Origin: an uncultured Erysipelotrichaceae bacterium
GTDB taxonomy: Bacteria > Bacillota_I > Bacilli_A > Erysipelotrichales > Erysipelotrichaceae
DNA length: 8,679 nucleotides
Assembly (NCBI GenBank): GCA_902803275.1
Contig: CADCPE010000222.1
Coordinates: 1 to 8,679, forward strand
Reading direction: 5' to 3'
Shown here piece by piece: positions 1-6,508 of the stretch (its first letter is position 1; every line of letters begins with the position of its first letter). The notes under the pieces are model-generated. The model was not told the origin of the DNA. It saw only the letters and a program-made list of their open reading frames with translations, and made no database searches. A program made the position numbers and the translations under genes.

Positions 1-2226
1 GAATACAAACCAGACGAAGATTTCTCTTTCCACGACGTCTTCCAGCGGGCTGATCAGCTGATGTATGCCGAGAAGCAGCTTTTGAAGGGACTTGGTTCCA
101 TAACCAGAGATGAAAATCCGGAGGAAGAAGTTCAGGAAAACGTTTCAGTTCTTGAGCTGAGAAGACAGATTCTCATCGTTGAAGATGAACCGATCAACCA
201 GGCATTGCTTGGCAATATCCTTGAAGAAGAATATGATCTCATGTTTGCCGATGACGGTGTGGAAGCTTTAAGGATCGCCAAGGAAAACAAGGATGAACTG
301 ACACTTGTACTTCTTGATCTGATGCTGCCGAAAATGAGCGGTCTGGAAGTGCTCAAGGATATGAAGGATGATGCCGATCTTAAGAAGATCCCGGTAATCG
401 TTCTGACTGCCGATCAGAAATCCGAAGTAGAATGTCTGCGCATTGGCGCTCAGGACTTCATTCCTAAACCTTATCCGCAGCCTGAAATAATCAAGGCCCG
501 AGTCGACAGGTGTATTGAGATCTTTGAAAACCGTGACACGATCGAACAGACGGAAAGAGATCCTTTGACAAAGCTTTACAATATCGAATATTTCGATCGC
601 TATGCGAATATGTATGACCGCCACTATGCAGATATGAACATGGATGCGGTCGTCATAGATATCAACCGTTTCCATATGGTCAATGAAAGATACGGCAAAC
701 AGTTCGGCGACTTATGTCTGCAGCAACTGGGTACAAGGATCAGACAGCTGGCAAGAAAAGTCGGCGGCGTCGGTGGAAGAAGAGGTTCTGATACCTTCCT
801 GATCTACTGTCCGCATCGTGATGACTATGAGAAATGTTTTGATGAACTTTCAAACAATCTGCTGGAAGATGAGGAATTAAGCAGCCGTATCAATCTGCGC
901 ATGGGCATCTACAGCAATGCCGACAAGAATCTGGATTTCGGAAGGCGTTTTGACAGAGCCAAGATGGCGGCTGACAGCATCAAGAATACGATGCATCACA
1001 TCGGCTTCTATGATAAGCAGCTGCATGAATCGGCATTATACAAGGAAAGACTGCTGGAGGAATTCCATACATCGGTCGAAAACAACGACTTCCTGGTCTT
1101 TTTCCAGCCTAAATTCGATATCCGTCCGGAAAAGCCGATCCTGGCTTCAGCCGAAGCTCTGGTGCGCTGGAAGCATCCTGAACTGGGCATGATCGCGCCT
1201 GGTGTCTTTATTCCACTGTTGGAAGAAAGCGGCCGTATCTATGAACTGGATATCTATGTCTGGGAAAAGGTGGCCGAAAGGATCAGCATCTGGAAGAAAC
1301 AGCACAACTTCTCCGTTCCGGTTTCGGTCAATGTTTCCCGTATCGACATGCTGATGCCGAACCTCAAAGATATCTTCCTGTCTATCCTGAGTAAATATGA
1401 TCTGAATCCTGATGACATCATTCTGGAGATCACGGAATCCGCTTATACCGGCGATTCCGAACAGGTAATCTCAACAGCCAAGGAATTAAGAGGCATGGGT
1501 ATGGGATTCAGGATCGAAATGGATGACTTCGGAACAGGCTACTCATCACTTGGCATGCTCTCACAGCTGCCGATCGATGCTCTGAAACTGGATATGACCT
1601 TTATCAGAAACGCTTTCGGTGAAAACAAAGATGTCCGCATGATCGAACTGATCATCGATATTGCCGATTACCTCCATGTACCGGTCGTTGCCGAAGGAGT
1701 CGAGACTATCGAACAGATGACAACGCTCAAGGCTTTGGGCTGTGACCTTGTTCAGGGCTACTACTTCTCTAAACCTGTACCGCCAGAAGAATTTGACCGC
1801 TTCCTGATCGAAAGACGCGATCAGAATTCCGAATTCAAGAACGACAGAAACAAATCATATATCAATATCACCAAAGCGTTGACCGGTGATTTTGAAAACA
1901 TCTACTACATCGATACCGTAACTGATTACTATCTCAGATTCTATTCCGGACCGAATCTGGAACTGGAGATATCGGCAGGCGGTGACAGTTTCTTTGCGGA
2001 GCGGGAGAAACTTCTCAAAGATGTCTGCATAGAAGATACAGAAAGATTAAAGGAAGCTTTAAGCAAGGAAAACCTGCAGAAATATCTGAGCAGCGAGGAA
2101 GATCTTTCTTTGCTGTTCAACATGAAGATAGGTGACAAGATCGTACCGCACCGCCTGCAGACAGTCAGGACACGCAATAACGACAGGCAGCATATCGTTG
2201 TCGGCATCAGGCAGGAAACAGAATAA
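1..2226 (+). CDS. Multidomain cyclic-di-GMP protein: (GGDEF tail)-REC-degenerate GGDEF-EAL-PAS-like; 5' end missing
   Basis: Predicted cytoplasmic c-di-GMP phosphodiesterase under receiver control. The frame is open from base 1, and the residues around the first Met (61) match the conserved end of a GGDEF domain (AD-x-LMYAEKQ). That Met has no ribosome site, so it is internal and the gene starts upstream. Numbering from the Met at 61: a receiver domain at about 35-155 has acidic pocket E41/D42, phospho-acceptor D86, T116 and K136. A second GGDEF domain at about 165-320 keeps D200, N208 and D217, but its signature is GSDTF (242-246), so cyclase activity is probably lost. An EAL domain at about 330-582 keeps E365-A-L, N424, E456, D488/D489, K509, E545 and Q565, so hydrolysis of c-di-GMP to pGpG is likely. 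Residues about 600-721 look PAS-like, as in many Clostridia signalling proteins. No histidine kinase is visible. nagA follows after 39 bases with no terminator between. Confidence 0.9.
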   Translation, partial: EYKPDEDFSFHDVFQRADQLMYAEKQLLKGLGSITRDENPEEEVQENVSVLELRRQILIVEDEPINQALLGNILEEEYDLMFADDGVEALRIAKENKDELTLVLLDLMLPKMSGLEVLKDMKDDADLKKIPVIVLTADQKSEVECLRIGAQDFIPKPYPQPEIIKARVDRCIEIFENRDTIEQTERDPLTKLYNIEYFDRYANMYDRHYADMNMDAVVIDINRFHMVNERYGKQFGDLCLQQLGTRIRQLARKVGGVGGRRGSDTFLIYCPHRDDYEKCFDELSNNLLEDEELSSRINLRMGIYSNADKNLDFGRRFDRAKMAADSIKNTMHHIGFYDKQLHESALYKERLLEEFHTSVENNDFLVFFQPKFDIRPEKPILASAEALVRWKHPELGMIAPGVFIPLLEESGRIYELDIYVWEKVAERISIWKKQHNFSVPVSVNVSRIDMLMPNLKDIFLSILSKYDLNPDDIILEITESAYTGDSEQVISTAKELRGMGMGFRIEMDDFGTGYSSLGMLSQLPIDALKLDMTFIRNAFGENKDVRMIELIIDIADYLHVPVVAEGVETIEQMTTLKALGCDLVQGYYFSKPVPPEEFDRFLIERRDQNSEFKNDRNKSYINITKALTGDFENIYYIDTVTDYYLRFYSGPNLELEISAGGDSFFAEREKLLKDVCIEDTERLKEALSKENLQKYLSSEEDLSLLFNMKIGDKIVPHRLQTVRTRNNDRQHIVVGIRQETE

Positions 2227-2250
2227 CTGCAATATATAACTGATCTAATC

Positions 2251-2256
2251 AAGGAG
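2251..2256 (+). promoter_or_regulatory. Ribosome binding site of nagA
   Basis: AAGGAG lies nine bases before the ATG at 2266 and fixes that start. The 39-base gap from the preceding stop holds no hairpin, so read-through from the upstream gene is expected. Confidence 0.8.
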
Positions 2257-2265
2257 AAAACAGTC

Positions 2266-3420
2266 ATGATCATTCAAAGCAAAAATGTCTATTTTGAAGA
2301 AAAACTTCAGCCAAGGCAGATCGAGATCAGAAAAGACAGGATCGTCGGTGTATATCCCTATGGTCTGTTCAAGGCTGATGTAGACTACAGGGATCTGATC
2401 GTCATGCCGGGACTGATCGATGTCCACAACCACGGATATAACGGTCTTGAATCAAATACCGCCACCAGAAAATGGCTGAAGGAATGGACGAACTATCTGC
2501 CAAGCGAAGGAGTCACTTCTACCCTGGCAACTATTTCTTCCTTCCCTAAGGAAGGCCTGTTGAAAGCCTTGAAGAATATCGGCGATTTCATTGATAAGGA
2601 CAATAAAACCGGTACGCATATCCTGGGCGTCTATGAGGAAGGCCCGTTCATCTGCTCCGGCAAGGAAAGAGGAGCACAGAATCTGGATTATCAGATCATT
2701 CCTGACAAAAATGTCATCGATGAATTCAATGACGCATGCAACAATCACCTGATCTATGTCATGATCGCGCCGGAGATGCTGGAAGGCGATTACAGCGTCA
2801 TCGACTATTGCGTATCCAAAGGCATGAAAGTCGCTTTGGGACATACCGGAGCGACATTCGATATCTGTGCCGAAGCGATAAAGCACGGGGCCACTTCCTT
2901 CACCCATACCTATAATGGCATGAAGGGGCTGCACCATCGTGAACCCGGTGTCGTCGGCGCAGCGATGTATTTCGATCACTGCTATACCGAATGCATCTGC
3001 GATGGCATCCATGTCAACAAGTATGCGGCCAATGTTCTGGCCAAGACCAAAGGCAAGGACAAGCTCATACTGATCACTGATTCAGTCAATATCAAAGGCC
3101 TCAAGCCTGGTGTATACCACTTCAGCAAGAAGAACCGTACGACCACGATAACCAAGGAAGGGGTAGGCTATATAACCGGCACGAATACTCTGGCCGGTTC
3201 ATGTCACAAACTTAATCACATCCTTGATTTTGCGATCAACGAGGCAAAGATCGATCCGGTAACAGCCATGAACGGCGCCACGATCAATCCGATGAGGATG
3301 CTGGGAATAAACGACCGCGGTCTGATCAAGGAAAACTACAAAGCTGATATAGCAGTATTTGACAAGCGTTTCAACAACAAGGCTACATATATTGACGGAA
3401 AGTTATTCGAGGTGAAATGA
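2266..3420 (+). CDS. nagA: N-acetylglucosamine-6-phosphate deacetylase
   Basis: Cytoplasmic amidohydrolase that removes acetate from GlcNAc-6-phosphate to give glucosamine-6-phosphate, which feeds glycolysis or new wall precursors. At 384 residues it has the usual family length. The metal motif DVHNHG gives H54 and H56. This is the HxH type of B. subtilis, which binds two metals, rather than the Q/N pair of E. coli. Further ligands or catalytic residues are E125 (EEGPF), H193 (LGHTGAT), H214 (THTYNGM) and D272 (ITDS). N217, R225 (REPG) and H249 (DGIH) match known sugar-phosphate contacts. LAGS at 309-312 and the NPMRMLG segment near the end are also typical. One oddity is Q138 in KERGAQN, where most family members have His. 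It lies one base before murQ, whose product is its substrate, so the pair forms a salvage route for cell-wall MurNAc. No nagB, PTS transporter or repressor gene is visible in the window. Confidence 0.95.
   Translation: MIIQSKNVYFEEKLQPRQIEIRKDRIVGVYPYGLFKADVDYRDLIVMPGLIDVHNHGYNGLESNTATRKWLKEWTNYLPSEGVTSTLATISSFPKEGLLKALKNIGDFIDKDNKTGTHILGVYEEGPFICSGKERGAQNLDYQIIPDKNVIDEFNDACNNHLIYVMIAPEMLEGDYSVIDYCVSKGMKVALGHTGATFDICAEAIKHGATSFTHTYNGMKGLHHREPGVVGAAMYFDHCYTECICDGIHVNKYAANVLAKTKGKDKLILITDSVNIKGLKPGVYHFSKKNRTTTITKEGVGYITGTNTLAGSCHKLNHILDFAINEAKIDPVTAMNGATINPMRMLGINDRGLIKENYKADIAVFDKRFNNKATYIDGKLFEVK
3409..3414 (+). promoter_or_regulatory. Ribosome binding site of murQ, inside the end of nagA
   Basis: GAGGTG lies seven bases before the ATG at 3422 and within the last codons of nagA. 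With only one base between the nagA stop and the murQ start, translational coupling is likely. Confidence 0.75.
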
Positions 3421-3421
3421 A

Positions 3422-4309
3422 ATGGTAAATCTGAATGGTATCGTAACGGAAACAAGAAATGAAAAAACTAAAGAGATCGATCTGTTGAGCGTTAAACAGA
3501 TCCTGGGGATCATGAACGAAGAAGATCTCAATGTCGTGGCAGCAATCAAGGATGCCATCCCGCAGATCGAAGCGTTGATCAACGAGACGATCAAGGCCTA
3601 TAAAAACGGCGGCAGGATCATTTATCTCGGTGCCGGAACATCCGGAAGGATGGGACTGATGGATGCGGTCGAGGTAGTTCCAACTTTCAACTCGGAACGT
3701 TTCATCGGACTGATTGCCGGCGGTGATATGGCATTCGTCAAAGCTGTGGAAGGCGCTGAAGATTCCAAGGAACTCTGCGTGAACGACCTGAAAGGTCTTG
3801 ATCTGAATGAAAAGGATTTTGTCATCGGCATTGCGGCCAGCGGCAGAACCCCTTATGTCATAGGCGGACTTGATTATGCAAGATCGATCGGCTGCAAGAG
3901 CGGTTGCGTCTGCTGCAACTTCAACACAGAGATCGCCAAACACTGCGATTATCCGATCGAGCTCAGTGCCGGTCCGGAGATCCTTACCGGTTCTACAAGA
4001 CTCAAATCAGGAACCTGCCAGAAGATCGTGCTGAACATGATCTCGACTGTCACGATGATCAAATCAAATAAAGTCTTCGGCAATCTCATGGTCGATGTCA
4101 GAGCCACCAACGAGAAGCTCGTGGAAAGATGCCACAGGATCGTCATGGAGGCAACGGGCTGTGACCATGATACAGCTCACAAGGCGCTTCAGGAGACCGG
4201 CAACAGCTGTAAAGATGCGATCGTCATGGTCCTTCTGAATGTTTCGGCTGAGGAAGCCAGAGCAAAACTTGAAGCCGCTGAAGAAAACGTCCGCGTCGCT
4301 TTGAGTTAA
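3422..4309 (+). CDS. murQ: N-acetylmuramic acid 6-phosphate etherase
   Basis: Cytoplasmic lyase of the SIS sugar-isomerase fold. It cleaves the D-lactyl ether of MurNAc-6-phosphate to give GlcNAc-6-phosphate and D-lactate, and so supplies NagA directly. The 295 residues match the usual length. Diagnostic segments are TETRN at 9-13, the phosphate loop GAGTSGRMG at 70-78, GIAASGRTPYVIG at 136-148, GPEILTGSTRLKSGT at 184-198 and KVFGNLMVDVRATNEKL at 217-233. Both catalytic acids align with E. coli E83 and E114, here E84 and E113 (VEGAED). The segment after the SIS loop reads DAVEVVPTF instead of the common DASECPPTF, a modest divergence that leaves the glutamate in place. The ATG at 3422 is chosen for its ribosome site. 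The usual companion MurR-type regulator and MurNAc PTS transporter are not in the window. Confidence 0.96.
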   Translation: MVNLNGIVTETRNEKTKEIDLLSVKQILGIMNEEDLNVVAAIKDAIPQIEALINETIKAYKNGGRIIYLGAGTSGRMGLMDAVEVVPTFNSERFIGLIAGGDMAFVKAVEGAEDSKELCVNDLKGLDLNEKDFVIGIAASGRTPYVIGGLDYARSIGCKSGCVCCNFNTEIAKHCDYPIELSAGPEILTGSTRLKSGTCQKIVLNMISTVTMIKSNKVFGNLMVDVRATNEKLVERCHRIVMEATGCDHDTAHKALQETGNSCKDAIVMVLLNVSAEEARAKLEAAEENVRVALS

Positions 4310-4323
4310 AATAGTAGTTGGAA

Positions 4324-5685
4324 ATGGAAGAAAAAGGAAACAGAAAATACAAAGCCATCAGTATAAGGACATTCGGCATCATCATGATCATAGTTGCGTG
4401 CATCATGGCTTTTATCCTGCAGTTTTCCATTCATAATGTCATGGAAGCCAGCAATAAGACCCAGGAATCCACTAATGTCTATATTGACGGTGAGCTGGCT
4501 CTGCTGGCTACCAAGAGCGATTCCGATTCCATGATCGAAAGAATCAGAAGTTTCGTTTCGACCGGAAACAAGGAATTTCTGGATGACTATATAAGCAACC
4601 TCAAGGACAACGAGGCCAGAAGCAAGACGTTTGAGGAGACGACTCAGAAGCTTAACAATACCGCATCCTATACGCATCTTTTAAGTGCGATGGAACGGAT
4701 CGATGAAATGATCAAGCTGGAGATGCATTCACTTAAACTGGCCATGTCAGGATACGGGATCAACGAAAGTGAATATTCCGGCATACTTGATCTGCCTGAA
4801 CTTGCAGATGAAGAAAAGAGACTCACCGATGCTGAAAAGATATCCAAGGCAAATGATCTTCTGCTCAATGATGAATATCAGAAGATCCGCAGCAGCTTTG
4901 TAAGGGAGATAGATTTCTGTTTAAAGGAACTTACTGAAATAACTACCAGATCAAGGGAAGAAAACTACAGGATCATCACGAACCTGCAGAACAGACAGCG
5001 CATCGAAGTGACGCTCTCTCTGGTTCTGGTCATTCTGGATGTTGTGACTTTCTGGATCTTTATCGTCAGACCGCTGATCAGGAATACACGTCATATCGAT
5101 CAGGGCGAATTGCTTGAAGTCAAAGGCCTTGAAGAAGTCCGGATCATGGCCGATGCCTATAACCGCATGTATGAAAGAGTCGAAAAAGACAAGGAGAAAC
5201 TCAGCTATGAAGCAAGCCATGATTCTCTGACCGGCCTTCTTAACCGCAACGCCTATAATTTCCATTTGAATGGACTTGAAGATTACGACTTCTGTTTCAT
5301 CCTTCTGGATGTGGATGATTTCAAAGGATTCAATGATACGTTTGGCCATGATATGGGAGACAGAGTCCTGCAGAAGATCTCCCGCGTGCTTCTTTCCAAT
5401 GTGCGAAGTGAAGATCTTGTATTCCGTCTGGGCGGTGATGAATTTGCGATCGTCCTTCAGGGAGCCAGAAAAGACAATATCGATGTCATCGAATCCAAGA
5501 TGGAGAAGATCAGGAACGATCTGCTGCAGAAGGATGAAAAAACTCCGGAGATAAAGATCTCCCTGGGTGCAACCTTCTCCAGTGACCAACTGGATATTGA
5601 CAGGATATACAAGGAAGCCGATATTGCCCTGTATCGGGCAAAGGAAGAAAAAAACAGACTGGTATTCTATGAAGATGTGATTTAG
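4324..5685 (+). CDS. Membrane-anchored diguanylate cyclase (GGDEF) with a helical extracytoplasmic sensor
   Basis: Predicted to make c-di-GMP from two GTP in response to an external signal. Numbering from the ATG at 4324 (453 residues): a basic N-terminus, membrane helix 1 at about 17-37, an outside domain of about 190 residues with long amphipathic helices (a four-helix-bundle look, no recognised ligand motif), and membrane helix 2 at about 229-250. A short HAMP-like or coiled linker at about 251-297 leads to the GGDEF domain at about 298-453. The cyclase has DVDDF with metal residue D329, N337 and D346 for guanine, and an intact GGDEF at 370-374. An RxxD product-inhibition site (R361, D364) sits at the correct distance before it, so feedback control is likely. 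It follows murQ after 14 bases and is probably co-transcribed. No clear ribosome site exists; a TTG at 4318 in the same frame would add two residues. Its last codons form one arm of the terminator. Confidence 0.92.
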   Translation: MEEKGNRKYKAISIRTFGIIMIIVACIMAFILQFSIHNVMEASNKTQESTNVYIDGELALLATKSDSDSMIERIRSFVSTGNKEFLDDYISNLKDNEARSKTFEETTQKLNNTASYTHLLSAMERIDEMIKLEMHSLKLAMSGYGINESEYSGILDLPELADEEKRLTDAEKISKANDLLLNDEYQKIRSSFVREIDFCLKELTEITTRSREENYRIITNLQNRQRIEVTLSLVLVILDVVTFWIFIVRPLIRNTRHIDQGELLEVKGLEEVRIMADAYNRMYERVEKDKEKLSYEASHDSLTGLLNRNAYNFHLNGLEDYDFCFILLDVDDFKGFNDTFGHDMGDRVLQKISRVLLSNVRSEDLVFRLGGDEFAIVLQGARKDNIDVIESKMEKIRNDLLQKDEKTPEIKISLGATFSSDQLDIDRIYKEADIALYRAKEEKNRLVFYEDVI

Positions 5686-5702
5686 TAGGTCACATCTTTT
5701 TT
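5672..5702 (+). terminator. Rho-independent terminator overlapping the diguanylate cyclase stop
   Basis: Nine-base arms AAGATGTGA (5672-5680) and TCACATCTT (5690-5698) pair perfectly around a nine-base loop holding the TAG stop (5683-5685). A run of six T follows at 5697-5702. It closes the four-gene unit that includes nagA and murQ. Confidence 0.85.
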
Positions 5703-5709
5703 ATTAGTG

Positions 5710-5720
5710 TAAAATAGAAT
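5710..5720 (+). promoter_or_regulatory. Possible -10 region of the esterase/ATP-grasp unit
   Basis: Just after the terminator are two overlapping candidates, TAAAAT (5710-5715) and TAGAAT (5715-5720), each one mismatch from TATAAT. The -35 side is poor: the hexamer 17 bases before the first is AGGTCA and lies inside the terminator. A promoter is expected here because a new unit must start, but the exact box is uncertain. Confidence 0.35.
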
Positions 5721-5737
5721 AGTTAGGAACTGAAACC

Positions 5738-6496
5738 ATGATAGATATCTTCGAGACAGACATTCCGCAATTGACGGGAAAAGAAAAAAGAAAAGTATAT
5801 GTTTATGTACCGGATGAAGGAAACCGCTTCCCGGTCTTATATATGTTTGATGGCCATAATATCTTCTTTGATGAAGAAGCCACCTATGGCAAGAGCTGGG
5901 GCCTATATGATTATCTACTGTACAACGACATACCTTTGATGGTCGTCGGCGTCGAATGCAACCACCACTCTGAAAAATACCGCTATGGCGGAAGACTGTC
6001 TGAGTATTCGCCGTTTGATTTTTCCGATCCCGAATTCGGCAAGATCAAAGGCAGGGGCAAGAAGACGATGGACTGGTTCACCAAGGAACTCAAGCCATAT
6101 ATCGATGATAACTATCCGAGCAGACCGGAAAGACGCTATACCTTTATTTCCGGCAGCTCAATGGGCGGTCTCATGACCCTTTATGCCTTATGTGAATACA
6201 ATGATGTCTTCTCCAGAGGTGCAGCCTTGTCTCCTTCGCTTTCTTTCTCACCGGATAAGGTGATGAAGATGATCGAAAACAGCAGGTTCAGAAAGAATAC
6301 GGTACTGTATATGGACTATGGTGAAAACGAGATCAAGTGGGGAAGTGCCAGAGAGGACTTTGCGAAAGCTACAGAACTTCTGCTGAAGAAGAAAGTACTG
6401 CTCAACAGCAGGATCGTTCCCGGAGGAAACCACAACGAGGAATCGTGGGAAAAACAGCTACCATTTCTTATGGAGACGCTGTTCTATCGATTATAG
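5738..6496 (+). CDS. Alpha/beta hydrolase, esterase D-like (putative esterase family)
   Basis: A 252-residue serine hydrolase without signal peptide or membrane segment, so probably cytoplasmic. The layout fits the esterase D / enterochelin-esterase-like family: an N-terminal beta region with VYVYVPDEG, an oxyanion-side strand FPVLYMFDGHNIF at 31-43, then the nucleophile elbow GSSMGG with Ser141 (139-144). The likely triad His is H232 (GGNHNEESW). The acid is probably D193 in LYMDYGENE, with E198 as alternative. DGHNIFFDE and the late NHNEESWEKQLP block are typical of this family. The natural substrate cannot be read from the sequence; relatives act on acetyl or feruloyl esters, S-formylglutathione, or siderophore lactones. 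The start at 5738 has AGGAA eight bases upstream. It is the first gene of a unit with a second hydrolase and an ATP-grasp enzyme. Confidence 0.87.
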   Translation: MIDIFETDIPQLTGKEKRKVYVYVPDEGNRFPVLYMFDGHNIFFDEEATYGKSWGLYDYLLYNDIPLMVVGVECNHHSEKYRYGGRLSEYSPFDFSDPEFGKIKGRGKKTMDWFTKELKPYIDDNYPSRPERRYTFISGSSMGGLMTLYALCEYNDVFSRGAALSPSLSFSPDKVMKMIENSRFRKNTVLYMDYGENEIKWGSAREDFAKATELLLKKKVLLNSRIVPGGNHNEESWEKQLPFLMETLFYRL

Positions 6497-6499
6497 GAG
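6495..6499 (+). promoter_or_regulatory. Ribosome binding site deciding the start of the second hydrolase
   Basis: AGGAG overlaps the TAG stop of the preceding gene. It lies nine bases before the ATG at 6509 but only three before the in-frame ATG at 6503, so 6509 is the better start. Confidence 0.7.
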
Positions 6500-6508
6500 C
6501 GAATGAAT

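Noticed and set aside
61..63. ATG at 61 as the true start of the first gene
   Set aside because: It lies inside a conserved GGDEF closing helix, has no ribosome site, and the frame is open to the window edge.
2227..2265. Possible promoter (TATAAC at 2235-2240) before nagA
   Set aside because: No -35-like hexamer lies at a suitable distance, and no terminator isolates nagA from the upstream gene, so read-through is the simpler view.
2452..3012. 186-codon open frame on the minus strand within nagA
   Set aside because: Antisense to a clear NagA catalytic region, with no ribosome site or protein-like motifs seen.
3383..3943. 186-codon open frame on the minus strand across the nagA/murQ junction
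   Set aside because: Antisense to two confident genes and with no family resemblance.
4318..4323. TTG at 4318 as start of the diguanylate cyclase
   Set aside because: Neither start has a good ribosome site, and the nearby ATG at 4324 is the more common start type; the difference is two residues and cannot be settled here.
4951..5589. 212-codon open frame on the minus strand
   Set aside because: It lies fully antisense to the diguanylate cyclase, shows no recognisable domain, and arises because the sense codons rarely create reverse stops.
6503..6508. ATG at 6503 as start of the second hydrolase
   Set aside because: It is only three bases from the AGGAG site, whereas the ATG at 6509 has nine-base spacing; the two starts differ by only two residues.
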